Shown in pieces: positions 6,989 through 15,777 of a DNA stretch of 48,393 nucleotides (position 1 is the stretch's first letter; each line of letters starts with the position of its first letter). A program made the position numbers and the translations under genes. The stretch is from Candidatus Cloacimonadota bacterium (GTDB lineage Bacteria > Cloacimonadota > Cloacimonadia > Cloacimonadales > Cloacimonadaceae). A model generated the notes under the pieces. That model made no database searches, had not been told where the DNA came from, and saw only the letters and a list, made by a program, of their open reading frames with translations. The DNA lies in assembly GCA_028681035.1 (NCBI GenBank), contig JAQUJJ010000008.1, forward strand, positions 1 to 48,393. Reading direction: 5' to 3'.

Positions 6989-8071
6989 TCATCTGAACTT
7001 ATCAAAATCAATGCCTTTTTTCATGATTGAGCCGGACTCTGGATAATTATCCAGAAACCATGCCCAAAAAGCCGTTACGTCTATCTTATCCCGCATGGCG
7101 ATATCTCTTTTTTGCCTCCAAAGATCTTTATAATCCTCTACTTTCAGCAAATCTTGGATCCGGTACAGCATCCAGTCGAAGTTTCTGGGCAGGAAGGCAT
7201 AAGTCAATTCATATTTCTTTTCCTCTTCCTCCAGCACGGATACCCTTCCAGCAAAGGAATTACAGCGGAACGAAGGTACACCCAGCATAGCGGCTTCTGT
7301 GCACATAGTCTGCCCATCACATACCAGCATTTGGGAGTAGTGCAAGAAATTATGCATATCCTGTGGCTGTATAGGCAATCTGTATTCTTCAAATTCCGGT
7401 TCCAGTTTGGCCTCCATGGTGATGAAAACCTTTCCATAAGCAGATAAGAGCTTCACCAAAGATCGTTTCTGGCTTAGGCTAATGCCCACCGCTCCGATAT
7501 CATGATGCGCCTTTAAAGCGCTAAAACGCAAAATGAAATACTTATCCTCCGGGGTCAATCCGTATTTGGATAAGATGCTGGGATCCGGATGAAACCTTTT
7601 GGGGTGCAAATAGGCAAGCTCATGATAGCCCGGGTAATAAACTGCGTTCTTCAAATGCTCGAATTCCAGTACATCCGGTGAGAGTATCAGATCAGCGTAA
7701 GGTGATACAAACTTTGCCGTAAGAGGTTGCGGTGCCTGATCATCATCATCAAACATCAGGGACATAGCCTTTGTAAATTTTGAAGCATGCACGATCGAGA
7801 AGGACAGTCCCATGGCCAAATCGACTTTATGCTCTCGGATTAGAGAGACAATCTGACGAGTAAAATTCACTTGTCGAACTATCTTGTCCCCCACTCCTGA
7901 TCCTTTAGCACCTAATTCGATAAAAGGTATTTGGTAGGCAGTCAAGAGTTTTGTGATTATTGGTTCTGTCTTGCAGGTAACAGTGATTTTGTGCCTTCCT
8001 GACAGCTCGTGATATAGGTTGCGGAAATAGTGTACGTGGGCAGGATGTCCTATGTCAATAAGAATATTCAT
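6989..8071 (-). CDS. DUF354-family GT-B-like protein
   Basis: A 360-residue protein starting MNILIDIGHPAHVHYFRNL, the signature opening of DUF354. Later segments FDDDDQ and SPYADLILSPD, and the C-terminal CDGQTMCTEAAMLGVPSFR, resemble the donor-binding half of GT-B enzymes related to UDP-GlcNAc 2-epimerase and MurG folds. The family is found in glycan loci of bacteria and archaea, but its reaction is unknown to me. It overlaps the upstream FemAB-like gene by 4 bp (ATGA), implying translational coupling. No membrane segment is visible, so it is probably cytoplasmic. Confidence 0.8.
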   Translation of the reverse strand: MNILIDIGHPAHVHYFRNLYHELSGRHKITVTCKTEPIITKLLTAYQIPFIELGAKGSGVGDKIVRQVNFTRQIVSLIREHKVDLAMGLSFSIVHASKFTKAMSLMFDDDDQAPQPLTAKFVSPYADLILSPDVLEFEHLKNAVYYPGYHELAYLHPKRFHPDPSILSKYGLTPEDKYFILRFSALKAHHDIGAVGISLSQKRSLVKLLSAYGKVFITMEAKLEPEFEEYRLPIQPQDMHNFLHYSQMLVCDGQTMCTEAAMLGVPSFRCNSFAGRVSVLEEEEKKYELTYAFLPRNFDWMLYRIQDLLKVEDYKDLWRQKRDIAMRDKIDVTAFWAWFLDNYPESGSIMKKGIDFDKFR

Positions 8072-9087
8072 ATCGTTTTACTCATTTTTTGAAGAAGCTT
8101 GAACCCTTTTTCTGCTATCTTGTATTTTAGAGAAGAGTGAAAGAATTTAAATCTGCCATAATCTGTCAATTCACCCCCATATTGAAGCTTAAAATCACGA
8201 ACGCCATATTCTTCATTGGGTTTTCCAGCCCCCATCCAATCAAAATTTCCAATGTTGTTTTCAAGACACCACTTCATCGTTTCATAATGAAACAAATCCA
8301 CCGGTCGCTTGTTCAAAAAATCTACATCTTGATCAATGCCTATGTAAACCAGATAGATAGTGTCTTTATGGATAAAAGTGAGTTCTGAGATTCTTATATT
8401 ACCATCCTCGATCATATTAAAGAATTTACAATGTCCACTTGAATCCAATTTTTGGCAGTTTGCAAAAAATTCCTTCTCTGGGATGGGTAGTTTCAGCATG
8501 GCATATTGCTTACTAAGCAAGCCAAAAAAAGCGCTAACTATACTCGGTGAACTATCACAACAAAATTCAAATTCTTGCCGATTAGCCTTGTTTATTCCAC
8601 CTTTCCTTTTTTTACTCATTTGCTTCCACAAAGTAGCTTCACTATCAGGAAGTTTCTGTACTATATTATAATGGCCTTCCCACTCAAAGTTTAACGATTC
8701 GCAAGCCTTAACGTACTCTGGATCTATATAATGGTTTCGGATCTCTGTATAAACTGCCTTATCTCTCGCAAAATCCTTATAGGAGATCAATAGCATTGAT
8801 AGTGCTTCCAGGCTTGAATAAATAGGGGCATGATTTAGCACTGCCCGAGAAGAAAAATTGGCAAGCAAACCAGATTTAACTGTTTGTATGAATCCGGAAA
8901 GCATAGCCAATATATTCTTATTCTCATCAGTAGCAAACATTGCAAATGGCACATAATGAGGCGTCGCGGCATATACGTCATACATATATGGAGTGTGAAA
9001 TATTGTTCCATATTCATGCTCATCTACATAGTTCTGCCAAGATTGCCTGTCCACCGAGTCTGCGATCACTATTTTATATTTGCTCAC
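8068..9087 (-). CDS. FemAB/BioF2-like GNAT-fold acyl- or aminoacyltransferase
   Basis: A protein of about 339 residues from a GTG at 9085-9087, chosen because it follows AGAGGAG and begins SKYKIVIADSVDRQSW, the normal opening of this family (the open frame runs on to 9144 without a good start). The WKQMSKKRKGGINKA motif marks the junction of the two GNAT domains and DWMGAGKPNEEYGVRDFKLQYGG is the typical C-terminal signature. FemAB-like proteins transfer amino acids or acyl groups; many in glycan loci are unassigned. It overlaps the deacetylase-like gene upstream by 14 bp and DUF354 downstream by 4 bp. A second FemAB-like gene lies at 26932-28035. Confidence 0.77.
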   Translation of the reverse strand: MSKYKIVIADSVDRQSWQNYVDEHEYGTIFHTPYMYDVYAATPHYVPFAMFATDENKNILAMLSGFIQTVKSGLLANFSSRAVLNHAPIYSSLEALSMLLISYKDFARDKAVYTEIRNHYIDPEYVKACESLNFEWEGHYNIVQKLPDSEATLWKQMSKKRKGGINKANRQEFEFCCDSSPSIVSAFFGLLSKQYAMLKLPIPEKEFFANCQKLDSSGHCKFFNMIEDGNIRISELTFIHKDTIYLVYIGIDQDVDFLNKRPVDLFHYETMKWCLENNIGNFDWMGAGKPNEEYGVRDFKLQYGGELTDYGRFKFFHSSLKYKIAEKGFKLLQKMSKTI

Positions 9088-9952
9088 TTTTCTCCTCTGT
9101 TTGAGGTTCTTGTCTTTCCTTGATCTGCTCCAGATAAAATCCATTCAGGGTATTGAATTCAGCTCCCTGATCTTTAAGCCGTTTAACCAGATCAATATAA
9201 AACCTCTTGTATTCCTTATACTCATCTGGGTGCCAGGTGTTGCTGTGCCAGTTTAGTACCAGCACTCCATTTCGAGCAATTGTCTGATCGATAGCAATCT
9301 TCAAGTTTGCCTCCCTGGCCTTGTCTTCCACATAGCAGGAATCCATAATTGCCAGCGGGAAAACCATAAATTCAGTGTTGTGTGGATTGAAAGGTTTCAC
9401 TCGGCCGTCTTTGTAACCGATGCTGTCGGTGAAACCAAAGCTCGAGTCATAACGGAAGCCCGCAGTCTCCTGATAAGGCCAGGTGTTTTCGCTCAGGTTC
9501 AGGTAATGCTGCCTGATGCCATTGACTGGATGCCCCACAATCTGTTCCAGTAGCCCTTTTTCTTGTTCAAGCAGCTTCAGGTCCGCATAGGAAAGGTAGG
9601 ATCCGTGCAAGCCGATCTCCCAGCCTCCCCGGTCTAGTTCCCGTATGATAGAAGCTACTCGTTCAGACCTGATATCATATCTACCCAAGGCCAGTTTCCA
9701 AGCAGAAGGCTTAAATAACTGGAATGGGATAGATTCCTGCAGGAAAAAAAAGGTGGATCTTAGGCCCAAAGCTGCTTCTGTTTCCATGATTTCCGGGAAG
9801 CTCCAATATACTTCATTTCTTTTGCTGTATGAAGCCAACTCCTGGATGAGTCTGCTCATATTTCCTTGTTTAAGAAAGCGTATGGATTTACTGAGATACT
9901 GGTGGGTTTTGTAGATTCTATCCACATCATGGGTTAGTGCTACTCTAAGCAT
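9074..9952 (-). CDS. Polysaccharide deacetylase family protein
   Basis: A 292-residue protein with THDVD (7-11), WEIGLHGSY (111-119), RQHYLNL (147-153), DSSFGF and LNWHSNTWHP (233-242). These correspond to the catalytic Asp, metal His residues and C-terminal His motif of NodB-type deacetylases; this subgroup is common in surface-glycan clusters. The D and H positions are all present, so it looks active. It lacks a signal peptide. It starts 4 bp after the stop of the AAC(3)-like gene and runs into the FemAB-like gene, so the three are likely made together. Confidence 0.83.
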   Translation of the reverse strand: MLRVALTHDVDRIYKTHQYLSKSIRFLKQGNMSRLIQELASYSKRNEVYWSFPEIMETEAALGLRSTFFFLQESIPFQLFKPSAWKLALGRYDIRSERVASIIRELDRGGWEIGLHGSYLSYADLKLLEQEKGLLEQIVGHPVNGIRQHYLNLSENTWPYQETAGFRYDSSFGFTDSIGYKDGRVKPFNPHNTEFMVFPLAIMDSCYVEDKAREANLKIAIDQTIARNGVLVLNWHSNTWHPDEYKEYKRFYIDLVKRLKDQGAEFNTLNGFYLEQIKERQEPQTEEKSEQI

Positions 9953-9956
9953 ATCT

Positions 9957-10781
9957 TTAATTTACCAGATAATAGGGATCTTTCTTTAGCTGTTGCATCA
10001 GAAAATCAAAGTACTTTTGCTCAGGCAGTATCCTTGCCACCATGTCGTGGATCACCATTTTTTTTGCTATCCCTGCCTTGAGCAGGTCTCTCTCGACCTT
10101 GTCCAGGTTCAGCTTGATTTTTATATTATTATCCAAGTAGAAGTATTCATCAGTGCTTGTCTTGCCATGCGCATCTTTAACCGTTACCTTCACGTTTCGA
10201 GGCAAGAGATATGGAAGGTTCGATTTAAATTCCGCATAATGAGTACAACATGGCCGGGTGTCAATTGTGCCAATATTGAGAGTGACTATGTCTTGCTGAT
10301 GGATGTATTCAAAACTACCCTTCTTGGAATAGTCGTTCAAGGTGTCCAGCGCCATAATCTCCTGATGACGTGCTCCGGTGACCGCATAACTTTTGAAGGG
10401 ACAGAGCGTGCGCACATCCGCTTGTTGCATAAATAGCTGTGAAAAAGTGCCATTTTCAGTCGGAGTATGTACCACATCGAAAACTCCCGTTTCGAGTACA
10501 GCACCGGTGAATGTAGGAATGATCACAGTATCAAAATTATCAAGCAAGAGATTTAAAGTAAAGGTAAAGGGATCTTCCAAGCCAAGGCTGTGTTTTATCT
10601 GTCTGAGGCCAACGAATGCCACCGCCGCATCACTTCCGCTGGAAGCGAGAAAATCTGACAGTCTTTTTGCATCATCTTCTGAAAACAGATGATCCTGATA
10701 CTTGAGATTCGGACGGATCAGTTTGTTGCGAATGCCATATCGCAGGTAATTTAAATAGGTCGATAATCGTCCCATGTTCAT
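9957..10781 (-). CDS. AAC(3)-family N-acetyltransferase (sugar-modifying, not resistance)
   Basis: A 274-residue protein with the AAC(3)/YokD fold signature: IPTFTGAVLETGVFDV, then TENGTFSQLF, CPFKSYAVTG and the His of GARHQEI. In the family these form the CoA and acceptor pocket. Aminoglycoside resistance is unlikely: the gene sits inside a glycan operon, where homologues probably N-acetylate amino sugars. It overlaps the GT4 gene upstream by 4 bp. The acceptor sugar cannot be told from the sequence. Confidence 0.75.
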   Translation of the reverse strand: MNMGRLSTYLNYLRYGIRNKLIRPNLKYQDHLFSEDDAKRLSDFLASSGSDAAVAFVGLRQIKHSLGLEDPFTFTLNLLLDNFDTVIIPTFTGAVLETGVFDVVHTPTENGTFSQLFMQQADVRTLCPFKSYAVTGARHQEIMALDTLNDYSKKGSFEYIHQQDIVTLNIGTIDTRPCCTHYAEFKSNLPYLLPRNVKVTVKDAHGKTSTDEYFYLDNNIKIKLNLDKVERDLLKAGIAKKMVIHDMVARILPEQKYFDFLMQQLKKDPYYLVN

Positions 10782-11737
10782 GCTCCTTGCTGTCTCTTGG
10801 CTGCCACGTTTGCGTAAATTTCTAATATAGAGCGGGAAACCGTAGTGGCATCCAATCCCAGATCTAACAATCGCTGCCTACCTTGAGTGGGTCCTTCGTA
10901 TAACAACGCATTATTTAGTGCTGAAGCGACTTCTTTAACAGAGTAACTGGTCACATAGCATCCCGGCAGACCTCCGATGTTCTTCGGAACATCTCCAACA
11001 GCAGTGCTGACAATAGGAAGGTCACAGGCCATTGCCTCTTTGACAACATTGGGCGAGCCCTCATAAATTGAGGTCAAGAGCAATACACTTGAAGCCCGTA
11101 AATATAAATTTATCCTTTCGTGAGGTGTATTATTGGGAACAACAAACAGCCTTAGATCTTCCCTGGCGAGCGTGCTTACCGCTTCCAAAGCCAGGGCATA
11201 ATTCTTCTCCGGTCTTTGAGGATTTGCGATGAAGATGATATATTTCCAAGCCGGATCAAATCCCAGTTCAGCACAGGCCTCCATGCGTCCGATAAAAGGA
11301 AACTTCCCAAGGTCCACACCGTTGGGGATGAGCTTAATTCTATGTTTCAGATTGAGCACTGCCTGCATTTCCTGACTCTTAACTATGGCAAAAGACCATA
11401 CTAAATTGTGAAAACAGCGAATAAGGAAAATTGAGAGTCCTTTGCGGCAGTCACTACCCATCAACGAGACCACGATTGGCTTGAAGCCGGTCAAGGAGCT
11501 AAGGTAACCACATAGAGAATAATGGGCATGAATCAAATCTGGCTGAAAAGCTTTGATTTCACGCCTTAATGGCAATAAATTTCGTAGATATCCCCTCAGC
11601 CCCTTCCCCTGAACCGTAAAGACTTTATAATCAGCCAAAGCAGGGGCAAGCGATTCCAATTGATTGACAAAGATGTAGCTGAGATCCTTTTTATTCCCTG
11701 TTAAAACGAACAACACCCTCAAGTGTTGGCGGATCAT
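10778..11737 (-). CDS. Glycosyltransferase family 4
   Basis: A 319-residue GT-B enzyme. The N-domain includes DLIHAHYS (67-74), followed by IPNGVD (137-142), RPEKN (175-179) and the donor-site stretch YEGSPNVVKEAMACDLPIVS (225-244), which carries the E-x7-E motif of GT4. It is shorter than average for GT4 but has both domains. It should transfer a sugar from a nucleotide donor to a lipid-linked intermediate at the inner face of the membrane. It is coupled by 4-bp overlaps to the ATP-grasp gene upstream and the AAC(3)-like gene downstream. Confidence 0.88.
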   Translation of the reverse strand: MIRQHLRVLFVLTGNKKDLSYIFVNQLESLAPALADYKVFTVQGKGLRGYLRNLLPLRREIKAFQPDLIHAHYSLCGYLSSLTGFKPIVVSLMGSDCRKGLSIFLIRCFHNLVWSFAIVKSQEMQAVLNLKHRIKLIPNGVDLGKFPFIGRMEACAELGFDPAWKYIIFIANPQRPEKNYALALEAVSTLAREDLRLFVVPNNTPHERINLYLRASSVLLLTSIYEGSPNVVKEAMACDLPIVSTAVGDVPKNIGGLPGCYVTSYSVKEVASALNNALLYEGPTQGRQRLLDLGLDATTVSRSILEIYANVAAKRQQGA

Positions 11738-12822
11738 GGTATCACCCGATTATGCTTGGTTTGCTCTAAATTTGAAAGGACCCAATCGAGCCTGAGGTTG
11801 TAGCAGGCATTAGCAGCGAAATCGCCCTCTTCAAAGATCCAGGCGCCATCCTCCCGCACATATCTTCCGGTTTTACCGTCCACTATCATTTGAAATGCGT
11901 CCGACTGGCCGAAGATGCATTGGATCTCATTCACCAAATATCCACCCTTCCCATCTTCAAAAACATCCACCGCTACGGAACGGAAGCCGAAATCCTGGGT
12001 GAGTGCATAAACAAAATCCAGCAAGGCAAGCGGGGGCTTACCGTAGTCCTTGAGCAGGGTCCCGGAAGCTTTGTCGCCCACTTTCATTTTTTTGTGGGCA
12101 AAGAATGAATTCCCTATTCTCACTGCTCTCCATTCAAAGTCGTGTGGAATATAATCCTGCAAGATTACGAAACCTTTTTGTTTGTCGGTAGCAACGTCCC
12201 GATAAGCCTTCAGCTTATTGGCTAACTCCCGGGGATGGATCAGTTTGTCCCACAGCCGACTCAGAAGTCTTCCTTTTTCCAGCTTGGGGCCGGTACGCGC
12301 CACCACACCCGAACCAAATGCCTGGGCTACATAATCCAGCAGTTCGTTCCGTTCTTTGAGGATACGAACCCCATTCCCAGATGCGCCTATATTTTTTTTC
12401 CCCACCACAGGCAGTGGAGCTTTTGAGGCATAGGCCAAGGCTTCTTTTTTGTGATAAAATACCCGAGTGGCAGGATGGGGGACGCAATTGGCTTGAGCCC
12501 AATAGGCAAAGTATTTCTTATTTTCGTAGATCCTAAGTTCGTCATAAGAAGGAAATAGGAGCAGGCGCAGGTCTTTGTTCAATATTTCAGCCCTTTCAAG
12601 ATATAGGTTCCGAAACAGCTCCGTCCTTCCCGAAGGCTTTAACACGCAGGCATCTGGATTGAAACTTTTTATCTGCTGGAGCCAGTCTTGGGCAGTGAGA
12701 TCAATCTCCTGATACTCCACCTTGTCTTTGAAGGTATTACAGGCCAGGATCCAAGGCTGGTGGTCGAAAGAATCCTCATTTTTCAGGACGGCGATTTTTT
12801 TATATCTGGGTATAGTGCTCAT
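11734..12822 (-). CDS. ATP-grasp enzyme (RimK-like amide ligase)
   Basis: A 362-residue protein with an ATP-grasp layout: an N-terminal domain, then PLPVVGKKNIGASGNGV (phosphate-binding loop region), VILQDYIPHDFEWRAVRIG (hinge and ATP-binding strand) and VDVFEDGKGGYLVNEIQCIFG, where the E and N of VNEIQ match the metal ligands. Such enzymes ligate a carboxylate to an amine. Its start overlaps the asparagine-synthase-like gene by 23 bp, which suggests a common substrate, perhaps an amino-acid or amide decoration of the glycan. That role is inferred from context only. Confidence 0.75.
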   Translation of the reverse strand: MSTIPRYKKIAVLKNEDSFDHQPWILACNTFKDKVEYQEIDLTAQDWLQQIKSFNPDACVLKPSGRTELFRNLYLERAEILNKDLRLLLFPSYDELRIYENKKYFAYWAQANCVPHPATRVFYHKKEALAYASKAPLPVVGKKNIGASGNGVRILKERNELLDYVAQAFGSGVVARTGPKLEKGRLLSRLWDKLIHPRELANKLKAYRDVATDKQKGFVILQDYIPHDFEWRAVRIGNSFFAHKKMKVGDKASGTLLKDYGKPPLALLDFVYALTQDFGFRSVAVDVFEDGKGGYLVNEIQCIFGQSDAFQMIVDGKTGRYVREDGAWIFEEGDFAANACYNLRLDWVLSNLEQTKHNRVIP

Positions 12823-14539
12823 GTACCATTCCTATATTGATCGGGTTGCTAATAATCTGCCAGCTATACTCATCGGTTCCGCTGGCATAAAGTTCATTTT
12901 TGGCTTTTAACTGGGCCAGATCGTACAATTCATCCAGATAAGCACTCATTTTGTCCAAGCGTAAGCCGCAAAACTCATGCATCCATCTGCCCACGATGAA
13001 ACCGGCAGGATAGAGTTTTCTCTCTTTAATCACAAGATAGCGCAGCCGCTTCAAGAGATAAAGCAATGGCTTAAAAAGCATGTCTTCCGCATTGTATTGT
13101 CCTCTTTTTCCATACGGGACCCTCGAAAGCTGAGGTGCCAGCAGGTGGGTGAGAGATACCATGAACCGAGAGTGAGTAAGGCGGTTGTATGTCTTGGCGT
13201 TATTCGGATACCAGTCTGCGCTGGAAGCAAGCAGTTGGAGAAAATCTACATCCATGAACATATGGACCGGGTACTGATATATATGCCCCAATACGCGCGC
13301 TTCCTGACTGTGGTGAGCACAACCGTAAAAAAGGTATAGCAGGACGAAGTCTCTTTCTCTGGGGCTCAAATCTTTCGTGCGGTTGGTGAGGGCTCTGATC
13401 CGCTTGCTTAGCTCCGGAATATTGACCTTTTCTGCCCTGAAACCCCGGGCAAGTAGCCCTTCCGTAAGCAAATTGTCCAGCTCTTTCTCTGTTTTTATCT
13501 CTGCTGCTTCCCGCAGCAGCTGTGGTATCGCGGCCGAGTTTGGAGGAGACATCTTGAGATACTCTCCACCCATAAGGCCGGTGAACAGCATATCATGACC
13601 GGGGAAGGCTAGTTTTTCCCGTTCATAAGCGTCGAGCCGATGGGCCCTCTGAATGCTAATCATGCCGCTGCCTAAACGCATCAGTTCCTCGGCACGGCGC
13701 TCCATCCAGGCAGGGCTGGGATGCTCCACAAAGTAATCGGTGTGACCCAAACCGGCAGCCTTGGCCACCTGGGCGGAAACCACAGATTCAAATGAGGCTG
13801 GATTACCGAAGGTAAAAGTGTGGGGCTGAATTCCTTGAGCCAGCAAGGATGATAGCACCATCCTGCTGTCATTGCCGGAGGTTATGGTAAGCGAAACACC
13901 GGAAGGCTTCAAGTAGCAGAGGTATTGGCCGCTCATATTTTTCCAGGCATTTGCAAAATGCTTGTCAGTGTAATGATCTACCTTTCTGCCCTTCGCCACA
14001 AGCTCTTCGGGCTGCCAATATTTCCCTGCAGTCAGCTTGCCCTCGCGATACTCCAGATAAGACCCTGCCTCGGAGCTCATCACATTACGATACAAAGTGG
14101 CGGAACCGATAAAATGGGAAAGCAGAGTGAACATTGCTGCGTTCTCCACATCCTCTTCCAGTTTTACCCTGCTTGCTATCTCCGCCAGCGAGTTGCTGAT
14201 TATGAAATCGGACCCTGAGCTATAAGTAAAGAAATTCTGGACACCGTGTCTGTCTGTATATATCTCAAATCCACCCTTTTCTATCAGCAGGATGCAGAAA
14301 GTGCCCTTGAGATAATGGATGAATCCCTTCCCGTGCTCTGCACGGAGATGCCGGATCAATTCCAGCGGTGCCAGATGCTTGAGTTCATCAAAATATTGCA
14401 TCCGAGGAATGATGTATCCATCCAGATGAACCTGGAGGCCATTTTCGGTTTTACCATCAGGAATGAAGGTCTGGAAATCTCCGCTTGATTCCTTGCTCTG
14501 TCTCGAACTTATCTTGTCTATATGCCAGGTCTGTCTCAT
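12800..14539 (-). CDS. Asparagine-synthase-like protein lacking the catalytic Cys
   Basis: A 579-residue protein. The C-terminal domain has the ATP-pyrophosphatase loop SGNDSRM (221-227), a variant of SGGxDS, plus TFGNPASFES and GLMGGEY. The N-terminal part (about 1-170) resembles a class II glutamine amidotransferase domain with DRHGVQNFFTY, but the protein starts MRQTW, so the nucleophilic Cys2 is missing. It therefore probably uses free ammonia or another amine, or catalyses a different adenylation and amide-forming reaction. It overlaps the ATP-grasp gene by 23 bp. Similar proteins occur in O-antigen loci. Confidence 0.8.
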   Translation of the reverse strand: MRQTWHIDKISSRQSKESSGDFQTFIPDGKTENGLQVHLDGYIIPRMQYFDELKHLAPLELIRHLRAEHGKGFIHYLKGTFCILLIEKGGFEIYTDRHGVQNFFTYSSGSDFIISNSLAEIASRVKLEEDVENAAMFTLLSHFIGSATLYRNVMSSEAGSYLEYREGKLTAGKYWQPEELVAKGRKVDHYTDKHFANAWKNMSGQYLCYLKPSGVSLTITSGNDSRMVLSSLLAQGIQPHTFTFGNPASFESVVSAQVAKAAGLGHTDYFVEHPSPAWMERRAEELMRLGSGMISIQRAHRLDAYEREKLAFPGHDMLFTGLMGGEYLKMSPPNSAAIPQLLREAAEIKTEKELDNLLTEGLLARGFRAEKVNIPELSKRIRALTNRTKDLSPRERDFVLLYLFYGCAHHSQEARVLGHIYQYPVHMFMDVDFLQLLASSADWYPNNAKTYNRLTHSRFMVSLTHLLAPQLSRVPYGKRGQYNAEDMLFKPLLYLLKRLRYLVIKERKLYPAGFIVGRWMHEFCGLRLDKMSAYLDELYDLAQLKAKNELYASGTDEYSWQIISNPINIGMVHEHYTQI

Positions 14540-14598
14540 TGTCTATATCCATTTTCCTTTTATTATGACTGCTGTGTTGCTTGTTGGTTCTTTTAGTC

Positions 14599-15777
14599 CT
14601 AAGTCTTCGAAGATTTGAAGGTTTCGACAAAAGTTCTTGCCGCCTTCTTTAGTTTTTCAGGTTTTATCTTGAATAGCTGTTTAAGAGGGTTGCGCCCATT
14701 GCCAAAGAAATGCCTCTGTATCTTATAGATGTTTTTTTCATAAAAATAGTACAAACTCCACACTAAAGGCTGATAAAGCCAGGGGCGTTTACCACTGAAG
14801 TTTGGAAGCCTCAGCTCAGCTTTGCTTTGCGGGCGGATTTGTTTGCCATCGTTGATTATACCCACGGGATGAACGGTGTATCCTTCTCTGCTAAAATCAA
14901 CCACCAGCATTAGGGAACGACGTGTTCTGGCATAATCGGATTCGCATCTTATGCCATCTTTGTAAAGGTCGGACCAGCAGAAATTGCCCAGGCTATAAAA
15001 TATATGCTTGCCTTTGTAAATTTCAAAAGGCTGTAGCGTGTGGGAGTGATGGCCCACAATCAGGTCCGCCCCAAGGTCTATCAGCTTATGGGCCAAGTCC
15101 CTCAAGGCTGGTTCGGGATACATGGAGCCCTCCATTTCCCCGCCCCAATGGGGAAAGATGACCACATGATCCACATCGCCGCGCAGTTTACTGATATCTT
15201 CTTGTGCCTTATCGAGGCTGAACCAGTTTAACTCAGCCTTGGCGCCTTGAGGCCGCTGAGGATTAGTGTCTTGGGTAATGTAGTTTAAAATACCAATTTT
15301 GATGCCTTTCTCGCAGAAGATAAACGGCTCCTGTTCCTTGCCTTCCAGGGATGCACCCATGTGTGCTATCCTATTAGCTTCCAGAAAAATGATTGTTTTG
15401 GCAAATCCATCATCGAGGTTGTCGTAAATATGATTGTTGGCCAGCCCTGCCAGGCCCAGATGTAAATCCTTTAAATAGCCCAAGGTCTCGGGCTCAGCAG
15501 TGAGTGCATAAGGCCGCAGAGGATTAATCCCCATGTCTCCACGAGCAAAGCACTCCAGATTTCCCACCACCAGGTCCGCTTGTCGTAAATGCTCTTCCAG
15601 GAATGCGAAAGGCTTGATGCCCTTTTGCCAATAGCTGTTATAATCATCATTCAGGCAGATGTCACCCAAAAAAGTCAAAGATAGAGCCTGTGGGTCCTCT
15701 ACACCGATGGCGGGAATACCGCTCTTTACTCCTTCGCTCAAATTGTTCAGCTTTTCTAAATCGTCTCTATATTGCAT
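14599..15777 (-). CDS. CapA-family metallophosphatase-like protein
   Basis: A 392-residue protein of the PGA_cap/CapA family. Motifs: FLGDICLND (36-44), VVGNLEC (70-76), LANNHIYD (112-119), FPHWGGE (208-214) and VGHHSH (241-246); the Asp, Asn and His residues are the metal-binding set of this calcineurin-like fold. CapA takes part in poly-gamma-glutamate capsule export in Bacillus, but homologues within O-antigen or capsule loci are of unclear role. No capB/capC partners are in the window. It overlaps the GT4 gene upstream by 11 bp. No signal peptide is evident. Confidence 0.87.
   Translation of the reverse strand: MQYRDDLEKLNNLSEGVKSGIPAIGVEDPQALSLTFLGDICLNDDYNSYWQKGIKPFAFLEEHLRQADLVVGNLECFARGDMGINPLRPYALTAEPETLGYLKDLHLGLAGLANNHIYDNLDDGFAKTIIFLEANRIAHMGASLEGKEQEPFIFCEKGIKIGILNYITQDTNPQRPQGAKAELNWFSLDKAQEDISKLRGDVDHVVIFPHWGGEMEGSMYPEPALRDLAHKLIDLGADLIVGHHSHTLQPFEIYKGKHIFYSLGNFCWSDLYKDGIRCESDYARTRRSLMLVVDFSREGYTVHPVGIINDGKQIRPQSKAELRLPNFSGKRPWLYQPLVWSLYYFYEKNIYKIQRHFFGNGRNPLKQLFKIKPEKLKKAARTFVETFKSSKT

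Noticed and set aside
9957..10781. Aminoglycoside resistance gene (AAC(3))
   Set aside because: The fold matches, but the gene is coupled by 4-bp overlap to a glycosyltransferase inside a glycan operon; a sugar N-acetyltransferase is far more likely.
14599..15777. Poly-gamma-glutamate capsule system
   Set aside because: Only a CapA-like protein is present; no CapB/CapC/PgsE partners are found, and such CapA proteins are common in other glycan loci.
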